A DNA stretch of 64,000 nt from NCBI GenBank assembly GCA_003508835.1, contig PUFA01000021.1, positions 4,256,501 through 4,320,500 on the forward strand, in the 5' to 3' direction. The notes under the pieces were generated by a model. The model saw only the letters and a program-made list of their open reading frames with translations. It ran no database searches and was not told the DNA's origin. The position numbers and the translations under genes are program-made. The first letter of the stretch is position 1. The number at the start of each line of letters is the position of its first letter. Shown in pieces: positions 47,395 through 60,289 of the stretch. The DNA is from Eonycteris spelaea (Eukaryota; Chordata; Mammalia; Chiroptera; Pteropodidae).

Positions 47395-50300
47395 CTGCAC
47401 CCGCCAGCCAGCCATCCTCTTTCAGCAAACGGTCATTCCTGGTGAAATATTAAAGGACGCTTCGATAGTAACAAAACGAAGGGAATCGTGTGCTGTGGAC
47501 GGGCCTTCAACTTTAGGAAACATTAGGAGTTGCGGGAAGCGTGGAGGAAGGACAGACAGCCTTGACTCACCTGACCAGGTGAAGCCCCAGGGACAGAGCC
47601 GCTTCCCCCCATAAGCCTAGCGACTGACAGAGCAGATCCCCCCCTGCCCCGGGACAAGAGCCTAGGGACCGCCGCGCAGCCGGCCCACCCTCCCTCTGTG
47701 ATGCCGCTGAAACCACCCACGAGGTACAACTTCCCCGGGCGCCCATGGGAGGCGTCCAGGGTATTGTGTTGGTGACAACCACATGCTCTGATGAAGAGAT
47801 CGCGAGGACAAAGGCCACCTGGCCTCGCCCAGACTGAGGCCGCCAGGTTTATTATAGAGAGAAAAACGTGTCTTCTCAGCGGCCACCAAAGAACATTACC
47901 CCGTGATACTGAGTAGCAGTATTTCCTTTTATGGACCAAAACATAATTTCAAGAATAAATATAATGTGGAAAACATGAAATGTGGATAAAAACAGAAGTG
48001 CACTCTTTGCCTGGGTGGCAATCAGATTCTCAAGGGCAGCTGTGGCCCCATGTGGAGCCCCAATGTGTGTCAGGAGACCCCGCGCCCCCACTGCCCACCA
48101 GGGAACCCCGTGCCTTCAGGGAGAGGACAGCCCATGTCCCCCACCTCCCGTCTGCCACATTTTAAATGCGGTGACAGTGCCCAGGCCATAGCCTAGAAAT
48201 ACAACTCGCTCTAAATTAGGAGAAGCGGCAAATCCCGGGACCAGGGCGGGACATGCTCAGCAGGGCCCCAAAGTCTCCTGCCAGAAAGCAGGGCCCTGCA
48301 GAGACGGCCAGGGCCATGACAAAGGGACTTGGGAGAGGACTTGAGGGGACCCCAGCCGTCAAAAGCGGGCAATTCGCCTCCCAGTAAGGAATGTGAGAGC
48401 GACGAATTAAAGCACACAAACCGCGTTCCACTTCGCGGGTGAGATTAACTCTAAAGAAAGGATTCCTCACCTTCGGCAGATTCCGAGATGTCACCTGTCG
48501 GCTCGTCCCTCCTGCAGCGTCATCCAGTGTTGCTCAGGGCGATTTCCCGTTTGGAGGCGTCCCAGCTAACAGATGCGGAGGGTCAACACGCTTGACAGGG
48601 CATCTTTTTCCAGGTCCTCACGATGACCACCGTGATCACCAACATCTCAGAGACACGCAGCCCCTCGAGACCCTACCTGTTGAGGAGAGTCTCGCCGTCT
48701 TCAAAGTGGCCCTGTCCCTGCTTAGCCCAGATCCTGCCAGGCTCCCACATCTAACTACCAACACCCCGAAACATGAGGGGGACAGAGCCTGGCAAACACC
48801 CCACAACGGGGCCAGACGGCGCTCAGGGGTCCCCACGGGACAAACACAGCTTCTTCAACAGCCAGGACAAAATGGCAGGCAAATGCACCAAGTGCGGAAA
48901 CCAAAGACTTCAGGGGCATGTCCCCCGAGTTCCACATCCAATCCCCACCGCGTCCTGAGGCCCAGGACAAACTGGACCAACGCAAGGACGAGCGAGCATC
49001 GCCTGAGTGTTGGAGGCTCTTGAAGCATCACTGATTGTTTTAGGTCTGACGTACACCCCGAGATGTTCACACAGGTCCCTGTCCTTTAGAGATACACACT
49101 GAAATAGTTACGGGTCGGACGCCCCGAATTTGCTTCAGAAAGAATAGGGAACTGGGTAGGATCGCACTGGGTTATGGAGCGTGGAGACCGGTTGATAGGC
49201 ACCTGCTGGTTTTATTTTTTGTAAACCTTTTTTGTAAACATTTACAAAAATATTTTTTGTGCATGGCTCACGGAATTTCCATGAGGAACTGTTCTGAAAC
49301 GTGGAGCTGGGACATGTGAAGCTACCGTCTTCGTGCGTGTCCGTCTGTTCTAGCTTAAGTGTCAAAGAGACAGAGATGCGAGCCCCGTGCGCCATCGGCC
49401 TGCATGGCGGCCTGCCCAGCAGGCCTTCCCCTGGCCGCGTGCGCCCCCGTGGCTGGACCCCCGCTCTGTGGCGGCTGCTGGGGGGCCGCCCGCAGCTCAG
49501 TGGCAGGGTCCCTGGAGCCCTGCGGAGCAGCACTGAGTCTGCTCCGGCTCCACTCCACCGTCTCAAGCCTGAGAGCGGTGCCTCCCGGCTCCGGCCCCGC
49601 CGACTCCGCCCACGCCAGGCTCCCCGCGACCTTAGCCTGCGGTCCCTGAGAGGCTGCCTGACTGAGCCAAGGTCACCAGACAAATGTGCAATCACACGTG
49701 AGCATCACGACTCTCGAAGTCCCGGCAGAGTGGACCAGCGGTGCTCACGGCCATCTGGGGACGCCGAGGGCACACCCGCCTCGGTGCGTGGTCGGGGGCC
49801 AAGGGAAGGGCGAGCCGGCGCCTTGTCGGGGTGCCGGATGGTGACAGCGGACCTAAAAAGCAAATCAGAGGCAGACGCACAGAACTGGCGAGCGAGCTGC
49901 CGGAGGCAGTGAGGCCAGGAAGATGCGTATTGATTTCTCGCTGAGCACACGCTTCAAGGAGCCGCAGCCCACGGCGGGAGCTGGCTCCGGGATGTGACAA
50001 TGGCACGTCCCTTGCCCTCCCATCCCAGACTCCCGGTACTGAACCAAGTGACCGGGACGCACAGAGAAACCACGTGAAACCACGTGAAACCACGATCGAG
50101 CTGGACACAGACCTTGCATGTCTCAGCTGCTCCCGCGGACACCCCGTGCTCAGCTCGTGGGGCGCTTCGGGCCACCGCGGGCACCGCGCCCCGCGCGCCT
50201 CTGCCTTGTAGCAGCCGTGAAGAGAGATTCGGGCAAAATCTAAGCCTTTCAAGTACCAGTTTGAGGCTTTTAGAAATGTTTAGTCCACAGAAAATTTCTC

Positions 50301-52255
50301 AGAGCTCATGGCCTTTCGGACACCGAGCCTGTGCTCGCGGTCCTGAAAACCTGCTACGAATTAAAGACAAAAACCAGCAACCTTTCCCCGGGGGGCGGGG
50401 GACCCTCACCTAAACTGTGGAAGTCAGAGACCCAAAATGGGACCCCTCCTCTGCCAACCGGGGGCCGACGCCGACGACCAGAGGCTCCTGGTGTTTGAAG
50501 GGTTTCTGCTCTAAGCAAAATGACAATCACTCCACCTGCCCCTCCCACTCGAAAAAATAAAAGAGCACCACAGTGTCACCAAGAGGAGAGGCAGGAGGCC
50601 GAGGGGCCTGGGGCCCACAGTGAAGGTCCTGCACCCCCCGAGGCAGCCGCAGAGCACAAGCCGGGGTCCGAGCGCCAGGGCCCAGGGAGCCAGCCCCCGA
50701 TCAGGCTTCCGAGAACACGCAGCTCGGCGTGGAGCTCCAGACGGCCAGGACAGCAGACCCCAGGGATGGCACCGCTCCTGTTCTCCTAGCGACAGACACC
50801 CTGCAGACCGCGGGCAGCTCGTTTACCGCGAGCCAGAAGGTCTGGCGTGACGCCGTGACCCTCGCGTGCTTGGCTGCGAGGCCGGGGCGCGTGCCACCCC
50901 GGGCCAGGCCCCGGACGCGGGCGAGCCCAGCGCCGAGCTTCTCCATGACTGTGGAGCCGAACACCTACCTGACCCGCGGGCCACAGGAGTAACTGCCGAA
51001 GACCACGGCCACGTCTCGCACGAGGACGGGAGTGGGTCGAGTCCCCCGGGCTGGGGCGTCCGCCCTGTGGAGGTGACACGGTCCCGTTCGGTGGCCGGTA
51101 GATGCAAGGGCGCAGTGGCCTCAGGCCGTGAAGGCCCTCTCTCCGGAGAAGATGGTTGGCGTGTGGGCGCGTGGTCAGGTGTTGACGGGGGTGTGATAGC
51201 CCCCTTGAAGCCCTGGGGGCACGGAGACCGGCAGGGTTAAGGGAAGCACTGGCGAGACAGCAGGCGGGACCAGGAGCCCCTTTCGGAAGGCCCGACTTCT
51301 CCCACTGAGAGAAAATACAAAAGAAATCGGCTCAGAAAAATCCAATAATTTACTTTGTTGGGTCACCTTTGCAAATTTTTTATCTTTCCCCAAGCAGAGT
51401 CCCCGGCAGCACCTTGCTACGTAAATTCACTGCGTAGAAAACCAGCACGCACAATATAAACCAGAGAAAAATGCCCGGGACCCGCAGCGGGGGAACCCCC
51501 CCCCAGCCAGCCCCGTCGCCCCAGGCCCCCCGTAGCCCCTCCATCGGTCCCATCTAGCACCTCGGTCGAGCTCCGGTCACTCTCTGGGTACACACAGATG
51601 GCACAGACACACAGCAGCAGGAGACACGGATGATTCTCCCGTCAGAGTCGGAAGGCGGGCGGTGGTCTGGCGGGCACAGCGCTGCGAGGCTGCGAGCTCA
51701 TGGACCCGCGGCTCTGACCCCTGAGCTTGGGGGGGGGGGAGGGGACAGGAAGTGCGGGATGCTCAGTTCCCAGCCCGGGGAAGGGGACAGGAAGTGCCCG
51801 TCAGTAAGGCCATGTGCATCGCCCTCCACCTCCCCAAGACGGCCTGGTCTGTGGCCCGCTCTTGGCAGCAAGGGAGGCTGCAAAGGCGACCGCTCACCTC
51901 TGCCGGCCGCAGCTCGGACGGGAGGTTGAAAGGAGAGGGGACACGGGCCTCTGCCCCCGCCGTCCACCTCCAGTGCCCCCCCCAGTCACCCATGGACCAC
52001 CTGTTTTGACTCTCATCACATCTGTCATCAGGGCCATCCACAGTGTGGCGCCTCGGGTCACACCGCTGACAGAGGGGGACAGGAGGCGGGGCCACCGCGG
52101 CGGGTGGGAGGCTCGCCTTGCTGAAGAGGTGGAGGCGAGGAGCCTGGAAATGAGTTTCACGTCTAGATAATAAAGATATTTCTGTGAGCGCTTCTCGGGA
52201 AAGCTGTGACTGCCTCACACTGCTCGCGGTGAAGAAACAAACTTCACGTGGCTCA
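47395..52255. other. Intergenic sequence, no gene seen
   Basis: Mostly GC-rich unique sequence, AT-richer at 47860-48000, 49180-49280 (forkhead-like words) and 51320-51400. A frame of 194 codons at 48439-49023 has no recognisable domain. A three-copy 10-base repeat with two CACGTG E-boxes lies at 50066-50095. Confidence 0.5.
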
Positions 52256-52259
52256 AAGG

Positions 52260-52485
52260 CCCGAAGGCGAAGGCTAAAATTATAAAAACAGAAGAATGGG
52301 GTACACGACTAGAAAAAGTAAATAAATAGGCAATAATAGAATAAAATAAAAACTAAAGAAAAATGATAGATTTGACTGTGTCAAAATGAAATGTTTTAGA
52401 CAAAAGACAAATAGGTAAAGTTAAATATTATTTAACACTAATATTAAAATTAATTATTGAATTACTAAATATTTGTAAAATGCAC
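52260..52485 (+). mobile_element. Short ancient L1 ORF2 fragment, sense
   Basis: GATAGATTTGACTGTGTCAA followed by GACAAAAGACAAATAGG and an A-rich run matches the segment of L1 ORF2 ahead of its C-terminal region. The copy is short and diverged. Confidence 0.55.
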
Positions 52486-52489
52486 CATA

Positions 52490-53925
52490 GGTGTTATTTC
52501 TTGTTATTTGCTATTAAGTTCACAGTATCCAATATTCTCCTGGGCCCTGAACGCTGGGCACTGAGGCCCCAGAGGCCAGGGCCATGCCAGAACTGCAGTG
52601 CTTCTTGGCGCGCATGGATGGCTAGTTTAAAATGCTCGGTTTCATCATCACGTCTCTGTAAGCTCTTCAGAGCTGTCGAACAGTTCTCTGTCCCCCGCGT
52701 CCTAGTGGCCCTTGCAAGGGGCAGTCAGCGTTTCTCGGGGTCCTGCCTTCAGCACAGGGCCCAGCCCGGCTGCCCCTGCCACCCTGGGGACTGTCCTTGG
52801 GGCCACGAGGGTCCGTCTGTCTCCTAGAGCGAGGACACGGGGTGCTGGAAATGTTCAGAAACAGAAGACGTTTCCTTGGAGGGCGGGACACTGTCCTGAC
52901 GCCACCGGTTTGCCCCCCGCCGGTGCTGACGAAGGCGCGCGGCCGTTACTCCCACACTTAGGGGTGCCGCGTGATTTCCTCTGAGGACAGTGTTCCTGTC
53001 TGGCCGCCTCCTCTGCACTGAAGCTCACAGCATAACAGGGAAGCACATAACAGTGCACAGTCATAATCGACGACTGCACAGCTTACGATTGCTGTGTAAT
53101 CACGTGGTAATATTCACTACATCAACGTCATCCATCAGACTTGCAAAAAAAGTCACTGCCTGGGGAGACGGATACACGATCCCAACACCTCGGCAGCTTG
53201 AAACTGCGCTTGGTCCCATGTCGCATGGTCTGCCGGCCGGGCAGCCTCTACTGTGGCCGCACTGTGGTTTCCAGCCGGGCGGGCCACGGGCTCTGAAGGC
53301 TCTGGACGGCGGTGGCCCAGGTGGCACTGCTTCCATCTCACTGGCCAAAGACAGCCACAGGGGCAGCCCTGATTCCAAGGTGACAGGAAAGTACATGCCC
53401 CCTGTGTGCAGCCTCCAGTGCTGGCCAGCACCACTGACTGCCACCAGCATGTCACCAACTCACCACGATCCCTGGCCAGAGACTGCCAGACAGAAGGAGC
53501 TGGGAACAAGAAAAACCTAGAGAAGCCACGACCAGGGAGCGTCCAGCTGGTCAGTGTGGCTGTAACGGCCTGTGCAGGACCTCAGAAAGACCCGAGGCCG
53601 CAGGAGGCCGTCGCCAAGGGCCTGCTGGTCTCCGGTCCTCTCAGAGTGGGGCCCGGAGCGAGAAGGACGATCTGGAAGTTCCCGGTGAAACCCGCGGAAG
53701 GCCCTCAAAGTTCTCGATAAGGGCATTCCCGCAAAATGCTGCCAGCGCCGACCGAGACAGAAAGAAGACAAAGTGCAGGGCACTGGGCCGCGGAAGGTCC
53801 TGGCCGGAAGCAGGCGGCACAGCCAGGCGGAGTCAGCGACGCGCTGTGCCTCGCGGTGAGGCGGCAGTGGGAGAGGGGATGGTCGACGTCAGGAGACAAA
53901 CTGAGGCCGAGGTGTGGCATCTCCG
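52490..53925. other. Intergenic sequence, no gene seen
   Basis: Unique GC-rich sequence with overlapping frames on both strands and no recognisable domain. Confidence 0.5.
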
Positions 53926-53929
53926 GGTA

Positions 53930-54060
53930 CCCCTCAGTCACCGGTTGCATTGTGTCCCCCAGAACTCCTGTGTCGTGGCTCTGGTGTGGAAGTGGACTTA
54001 CTGGCCATGGAGTTGGTTCGGATGAGGCCGTGAGGGTGGCCCTAACCCATAACAGGGGGG
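53930..54060 (+). mobile_element. MLT1-type LTR fragment
   Basis: GGTTGCATTGTGTCCCCCAG near the start and GATGAGGCCGTGAGGGTGGC, CCTAACCCATAAC near the end match MLT1 LTRs, with the middle shortened. It is a partial, solitary copy. Confidence 0.65.
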
Positions 54061-54329
54061 GCCTGCAGCAGGTTCTCCCCACGGTCCCAGGGGTCCCCAC
54101 CTGCCCACACCCGGCCACAGCCTTCTCCCCTGCCACCGGGGCGGGAACGGCTCACTGCGGTTAAGCCACCCCTTGATCACTCCCTCGGCACCCTCCTCTA
54201 TGGAAAAGGGCGCCACCTGCTCCCTGGGCCCCTGTCCCAGGCAGGCCCCAGCCGCAGAGCCCGGCAAGCAAGGGAGCGCGGGGCCCGCGGCTCTCGGCCA
54301 GCGCTGCTGTACCACAGGCGGCAAGAGCA

Positions 54330-54630
54330 TCTCTTTCTGTCATTTTCAAACAGAAAACGATAAGGTTGCTAAATGCGTAAGTAATTCTGACTGAGTCACC
54401 AATCTGGACACTTTTCAAGTGAAACGGCACGTTCCTGCCGCTTTGAAGCCGCCCCTCCCCCTCCCCGGGGCTGCTGGGAGCATTAGGAGTGTGCTCCTTT
54501 TATCTGAGGCCTTCAATTAATTGAATTTCAAAAATACTCTGAAATGGTTTTTTTAATATAAAAAATCAGCGAAGTCCTGGGGGACATTCCCGTGTGATTT
54601 ACTGCCACAGTAATTAAAAGCCGGTGTGTT
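54330..54630. promoter_or_regulatory. Candidate enhancer with AP-1, NK2, GATA and homeodomain sites
   Basis: This AT-richer block contains a perfect AP-1 site TGAGTCA (54392-54398), an NK2-type TCAAGTG (54415-54421), a GATA site TTATCTG (54500-54506), the palindrome CAATTAATTG (54514-54523) and a TTTTTTAATATAAAAAA-like run near 54550. NK2 and GATA sites together are typical of cardiac enhancers, and IRX4 is a ventricular gene. No repeat family is recognised. Function is inferred from motifs alone. Confidence 0.4.
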
Positions 54631-54634
54631 CTGC

Positions 54635-57600
54635 TGGCCACCGCCGCCCACCCCCGCCGCCCGCGACAGGGAGGTGGCCTCCCCGAGCGCTCTCATTTTC
54701 AGGACTGCTTTGGATGGCCGCACTCCCTCCTGAGTCACCCCGTCCAGGGGACACATCGGTGGTCACAGGACAGCTACATGCCAGCCCAGGTCAACACCTC
54801 GACTGCATGCAACATGACGCTAAGCCGTCGGCGTGGGTCGGGGCACCCCGGCCTCCTGTGCTGGTCCAGGGGTCCCACGCGCCTCCAAAACCCGACCGCT
54901 CACGTTGCCAACTCACTCAGCCTGGGCGCAGGCGCCCGGGGGGCGGGCCGCGAGGACCTCCCGTGCACCCCACTCCCACCCCGTCTCGCCCATGACTCGC
55001 CACCCCCGACCTGTGCAAATGCCGCCAGGTAGCTTGTCCCCTGCTACTTGTGCAGGTTTGCTCTGCACGCAGTCCCCAGGGAAGGGCCCCGTGACAATCG
55101 CAGTCAGGAAGCAGGGCGCCTCACATCTCGTCACGACAACGATTGTGTTCTGTGTGCGAAATCCGGACAGCACGCCTGGGAGGCTCCTGGGTCGAAAGCC
55201 CCTCCACATCACTGCTTGATGTTTTCTGGGGTCCCCCGAGCGAATACGGGCTCCTGCATTCGGGGTACATCTTTGCCCTTCCTTCCTCCCTGCTGAAGAT
55301 TCCCCTTCCCAAAACCGTGTTAAGAAACTCAAAATGAGATTCAGACTCCGGGACAACGTGACGCGTGTCACCTTTCTCCGCAGTTAAAATACCATCACCT
55401 CCGGTGTTCAGATGGCGTTTCCCGAAGTGTTTATGATCTGAGTCTCTGCTAGATAAACATCTCAAGTCTAAAGATACCGACTGCAGGCACTGTCTGATCA
55501 ACACTTGTAAGAGCAGAACAGAAACCTCCCCTAAAATCCACTGGTACTTTTTGGGTCAAACACACCACCAAATTCCTGAATTCAGGAAGAAAATGTCCTG
55601 ACCTTCGCTGGCTCGGCCCCTCCCATCGCACAGGGACGGATGGCTGGGCCACACGTCGCTGTCTCGCTTCGACGAAGAAACCCCTCAGACTTCCTGCTTT
55701 CAGGAACTCCATATCTGGCACAGGAGGAAGCGGGGGAGGCAAGGGGAAGACCACGTGCCGCCCGAGGCCCAGATAGGCGGAGGGGTGGGGACGCCACGAG
55801 AGCCAGGAGCTTCCGGGAAACATGCAGATCTCTGCCCACAGCCCCCAGCTGGGCCCGAATGCTGGGCCGTGGCTAAGTCAGGCCAAGGACCCTTGCCAAA
55901 AGCCAGACCTCCCAAGGGCAAGGGCATCCCTGGGACCCCAGCACCACCGGCCCTTGAAGCTGCCCTCTCTCAGGACCTGTTCCTGTGGCCTCCCCCATGA
56001 CGGTAAGACCCCTCCCCGCCCGCCCTGGGTCCCAGGGATGGGGAGAACGAGGCTGTGGGCCCTTGGTCAAGGCAGGCCCCAGGACAGGGTCAGAGCCGGC
56101 CCAGCCAGTCAAGCCCAGCCCTTCTAACCACCCACCAGATGCCTGTGCATGTCATAGCGACATCAGGACAGGGGGCGGGCGCGGCAGCCTGGCCAAGGCC
56201 TGGGGCACGGAGACGCCTGCTGCAGACGCGCTCAGCACCGCTGCCAGCGTGGGGGCCAGAAAGGGACTGCGAGCAGCTGGCCCCATCGGGAAGCAGTGCT
56301 GACCAGGGCGGGGCGGGGAGTGGGGGCGCTGTGGCCTTGTCACAGCACAGAGCCTGTGCCCGGAGGACCGCCGTCCCTCAGAGGTGGCCACGGCTGCAGG
56401 CTCGCTTTCCGGGTCAGTCACTCGCTCTGATGCCAAAGAGGGACTTTCCCGGAGGCGCCCCAGCCGGGCCCACGGTATCTCCATCTGTCCCTCAGAGCAC
56501 CAGCCTGGGCAGGCCGGGCCGTCCCCTGCCCCAGAACTCAAGGGCAGAGGGGCAGGGGACAGCCACCGATGCTGCCAGTCATGCGGCCAGAGCTCTGGCC
56601 GAGTCAGGCCTGGCAGCATCCACCTGCCGGGAAGCCAAAACCAGTTTTGGGGGTGTCCATGAAGGACAGGTCTCGCTCCCAGGGAAAAGCGAGAGAGCCG
56701 CAGGACAGCTGGCCGGGTGGGGCACTGATGTCCACACCCTGGAGGACTGACCGGAGCCTTTCCAGCGGCCACCACCCTGGGCCCCTTGCTGGCCTAGGCG
56801 CTTTTCCGTCTCTTATCTCCTTATCAAGGCTGTAAGCACAAACTGCTAGGCTTATCTTCAGATGATCCAAAAATTATCGAAGTCCCAGGACGGATGGCTT
56901 ATCCCCATGGGCCCCGGGGCCCTGTGGGAGTACCCTGCAGGCCCGGAGGAGGTCAGGAGCCCCGAGGCCAAACCCTCACTTCCTTGCAGGTGACTGAAAT
57001 GGGCCCCACCCCAAGGGCACCCCCTCCTGGAACTCCTTCCATCAGCCCTAGGGTTGGCCATGGGCCACACCTCTGGGTGGACACTTGTAGGTCTGTAGCA
57101 GGAGGGAACCAAAGCTGTGTCCTTCGCAGAGAAGCCACTGGAAGGCCTGGGCTCTGCGTGCGGACAGCAGACCAGGCGGCCAGCTTGCTTCTCTCCTGGC
57201 CTTGCCTGGTGGGAACAGCGGAGGAAAGGGCGAGGCCTGTGGGCAAACACCATCTCGCCCACTCCCAGAGCAAGCCCACGGGCACGCCTCTGCGGTGACC
57301 GTAGAGAGCGTTGAGGAAAATGATGGGAAAAACAGCAAATAACTTCTCTGGACACTACCCATGACAACAAGCCTCAGCTGTCATTGTACCCGCAATAATT
57401 ATGAGAAGAAAGTTCAAGGTTCTTTGGAGTGAGAGTGATGGGTGGGGGCGTGACCAGGGCAAAGGATTCTAGGCCACTGCGTGAGGGGCAGGAAAGCGTG
57501 GACCTGGGACCCAGGACACTGCCTTCCCTCCCTGCCTCAGGCTGCAGAAGCCACAGGCTGCCCCCGTGGAGGCGGCTCCCAGGCAGGCCCTGCCCCGCAG

Positions 57601-58045
57601 CCTCTGTTAACCTCGTGGCAGCACACCAGGGTTCCGACCGGCCCTGCCAGCAGCCCCAGAGCCCGGGGGCCGGCGGGCAGGGTAGCGCTGAGAGGGAAGC
57701 CGGGCTCCCTTAGTGTGAAGGGGTCGATGGGGGCTGGGGTGGGGAGAAAGGGGAGCCCTGAGGGCCAGGACTTCCAGCCTGTCCCCGAACCCCCGCAAGT
57801 GGCACCCTCAACCTGACCTCCAGGACCCAGGACCGGGAGGGATACCGCGATCAAAGGGGTCTCTGGGAACTGGGGCCAAGAAGGAGCAGCTCCTCGCCAA
57901 GGCCCAAGGCGGCCCCGGGCAGGACAGCCAGGGCACTCAGGAGCAGAGCGGTGGCCAAGCCTTCCGCCTTCCCGCGGTGCCGTTAGGCTCAGCGTTTGCT
58001 CTGAGCCCGGCATCCCTGCCCTCTCCCCACCAAGGGCGCCCCTCA
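54635..58045. other. IRX4 upstream GC-rich DNA, no gene or repeat seen
   Basis: I recognise no interspersed repeat in this interval. It is unique and GC-rich, with frames on both strands that show no domain. It may belong to the regulatory neighbourhood of IRX4. Confidence 0.5.
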
Positions 58046-58049
58046 CCGC

Positions 58050-58560
58050 GCTCCTAAGCCCCGGGCACCCCGCGCGCCGGCCGGCGGAGGGGAAAGTTGG
58101 CGAGTGCGCGGCGCCCGCGGGGGAAAGCGTTAATGGGCGGCCGGGTGGGAGCAGCGCGCTCGCTCGCCCACGTCACGCCGGTGCGGGCTCGGCTGACGGC
58201 CGCGGCGCCTGGGGACGCTGGCGCGCTCCGCTCGCCAGGTGCTCCGCCTGGAAATGTCTCCATTAGTTGTCGCCTGTTCCCCGCCGGAGCGCGCGCGCAG
58301 AGCGGGCCGCGCAGAGCCCTCGCGGGCGGCCGGTAGTGGCCCGGCGCCACCGCAGGTAGGCGAGGTCCCCGCGCCCGCCCCCGCCCCGAGGCTCCGAGAC
58401 CCCTCCCCCCTAACGGAGAGGCGGAGGCGCCGCACGGCCGCCGTGGGGCGCGGGCGGAGGCGACGGTGGCGACTCCCCGGTGCGTCCCGGGCTGCGCGCT
58501 GCTCCCCGCGGGCCCGGCGCCCGAGAGGCGCGGGCGGGCGCGTCCCCAGTGCAGGTAGGG
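58050..58560 (+). promoter_or_regulatory. IRX4: CpG island, probable IRX4 promoter and non-coding first exon
   Basis: This stretch is extremely rich in CpG (many GCGCGC, CCGCGG-like and GGCGC words) and has no TATA box. It contains two donor-like sequences: CGCAG followed by GTAGGC (GT at 58356) and GTGCAG followed by GTAGGG (GT at 58555). The next good acceptor downstream is the one before the IRX4 ATG exon at 62363-62364. A broad CpG-island promoter with an untranslated first exon spliced over about 4 kb is the simplest reading. The exact start site cannot be seen, and an unrelated or divergent transcript could also start here. Confidence 0.5.
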
Positions 58561-58564
58561 AGTG

Positions 58565-60285
58565 GGCTTCGCCGCGCAAACTTTGCGTGATCGCTCCTGA
58601 GCTGGAGGGCACAAAGTTTGTTGTCTGCCGGCGGGGTCTCTGGAGGCTGCTGCGTTTGCTGCAAATCTGGGGAAGCGGGATACGGGGGCGGGGGAAGGGG
58701 GCACGGTGGAGGGCGCGCGGTCACCTGCGCCCAGACACCCGGACTGCATGCCATCCCGGCTCGGGCGGCGCCCTGTAAGCGCGCGGCGGGGGCGCGGCAG
58801 GAGAGCCAGAAAGAGCCCGCAGGAATGCAGGGCATTTCGGGGAGCAGATTCAACGCGCGCGCCTGCGGCTCGCCCAACTGGCCTCGGGGAGACCCCAGAG
58901 GGCAGGCTGCGAAGGGGTGACCTGCCGACCTCAGGATTCGCGAATATCTGGACGCCTCCTAGCCCCTCACTCCGCCGCGGGTCCGAGAGAGGTGGGCCGG
59001 CACGGGCGCCTCAAGCCTTCGGCCCTACGGGCCCAGCGCCTCAGAAAAGAAGGCGCCCGCCTGGTGCCGCGCACTCCGCCCTGCGCCTGGGCTCAACTTC
59101 GCTGGGCTGGAGCGAGCCCTCCTGCCACTCTCGGCACTCGGTGCGGGCAGGACTCCGGGAACGGGAGTGCGGGGCTCAGCTAGGGGCAGGGGAGAAGTCT
59201 CACCAGGAGCGGAGAAGGTCTGGGCGCGGCCTATCTCCCTTGAAGCGCCCCCCCCCCCAAGGTTACAGCGACCTGCGGCCACATCCCAGAGCAAGAAGGG
59301 CCCTCAGTCGAGTTTGGCGCCCTGCTCACGCAGCGGGCCGCGGGGCACCTCGCTGAGCCGAGCTGCTGCCCTGTGCGCGGGGACCCGCAGGCTTCCGGCG
59401 GGGACTGCTCGCTGTATATTTCGGTCCCACCAGGGCCAAGAGCCAGCGCTCCGCGTCTACGCAGCTGCAGTGAGCTGCGGGTACTTGAGATGCCGCTGCT
59501 CCTGGTGTGTGCGCCCCTGGAGGAAACCCTGGCGCCTGGCTCAAAGCCTGGCCTTTTGCTGAAGACCACTTAGGAGTTGTTCTGGTGTGATCCATGGGGC
59601 AAAGATGGCCAGAAAGGGCCCCGGTCAGGCAGGCTGTCAGCGGGATGTCGGGGTGCACGCAAGTGTGCAGATGGATCCCTGACCCCTCATCCAGGACTGG
59701 CTCTCCAGGCCTGGGCTAGGGGGGCGGGTCCCCGGGCAAGCCAAAGATTCGTTTCCAAACTGGGTGGCCGGCCTGCGCAGCTGCTGCCGCCTGGCCTGGG
59801 CGCGCAGGAAACGGAGGGTCAGGGCTCCGTGCCTGGGATAAGAGAGAACCGGGCAGGCGGTGGGACAGGGAGCGTCTTTTAAACTCTCACGCGAAAGGAA
59901 GACAGAGCAACTTCAGCGATGGCGGCGGGGAGGCCCCTCCCTAAAAGCCATCCCCGGAGGCCCCACGGAGGGGCCGTGCCCGGCGGCTCTGGGAGAGCAC
60001 GTAGCTCGGAATGGTCGCAAGAGCGGGTGCGCCGTTTCCGGTGAGCCATGGCCGAGTCTCGGGCAAGGAACCGCGGCTGTCAGGGCCGGGTGTGCTGAGG
60101 GCTGCTCGCCGAAGCCCCGGGGCGCTGGCTGCTGGGACCCGGCGGTGGCTTCCTCCCCAGCCGGCTGAGCGCTCAGGCTCGCCAGGCGGGGGCCACAGCA
60201 GGGGGTGAGGAAGGAGAGCCAAGGCTGTCCTTGTGCGCGGATCCGGCAGTGTTCCGCCACCCTCGGCGGCCTCCCCTCCCCGGCC
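58565..60285. other. IRX4: GC-rich DNA between the CpG island and the forkhead-motif element
   Basis: CpG remains frequent to about 59600, so the island shades off gradually. A C run lies at 59249-59258. If the upstream first exon is used, this is IRX4 intron sequence. No other exon can be supported. Confidence 0.45.
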
Positions 60286-60289
60286 GGGC

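Noticed and set aside
48439..49023. 194-codon frame with a CTKCG-like word
   Set aside because: The spacing does not fit any zinc knuckle or finger I know and the rest is unrecognisable; treated as chance.
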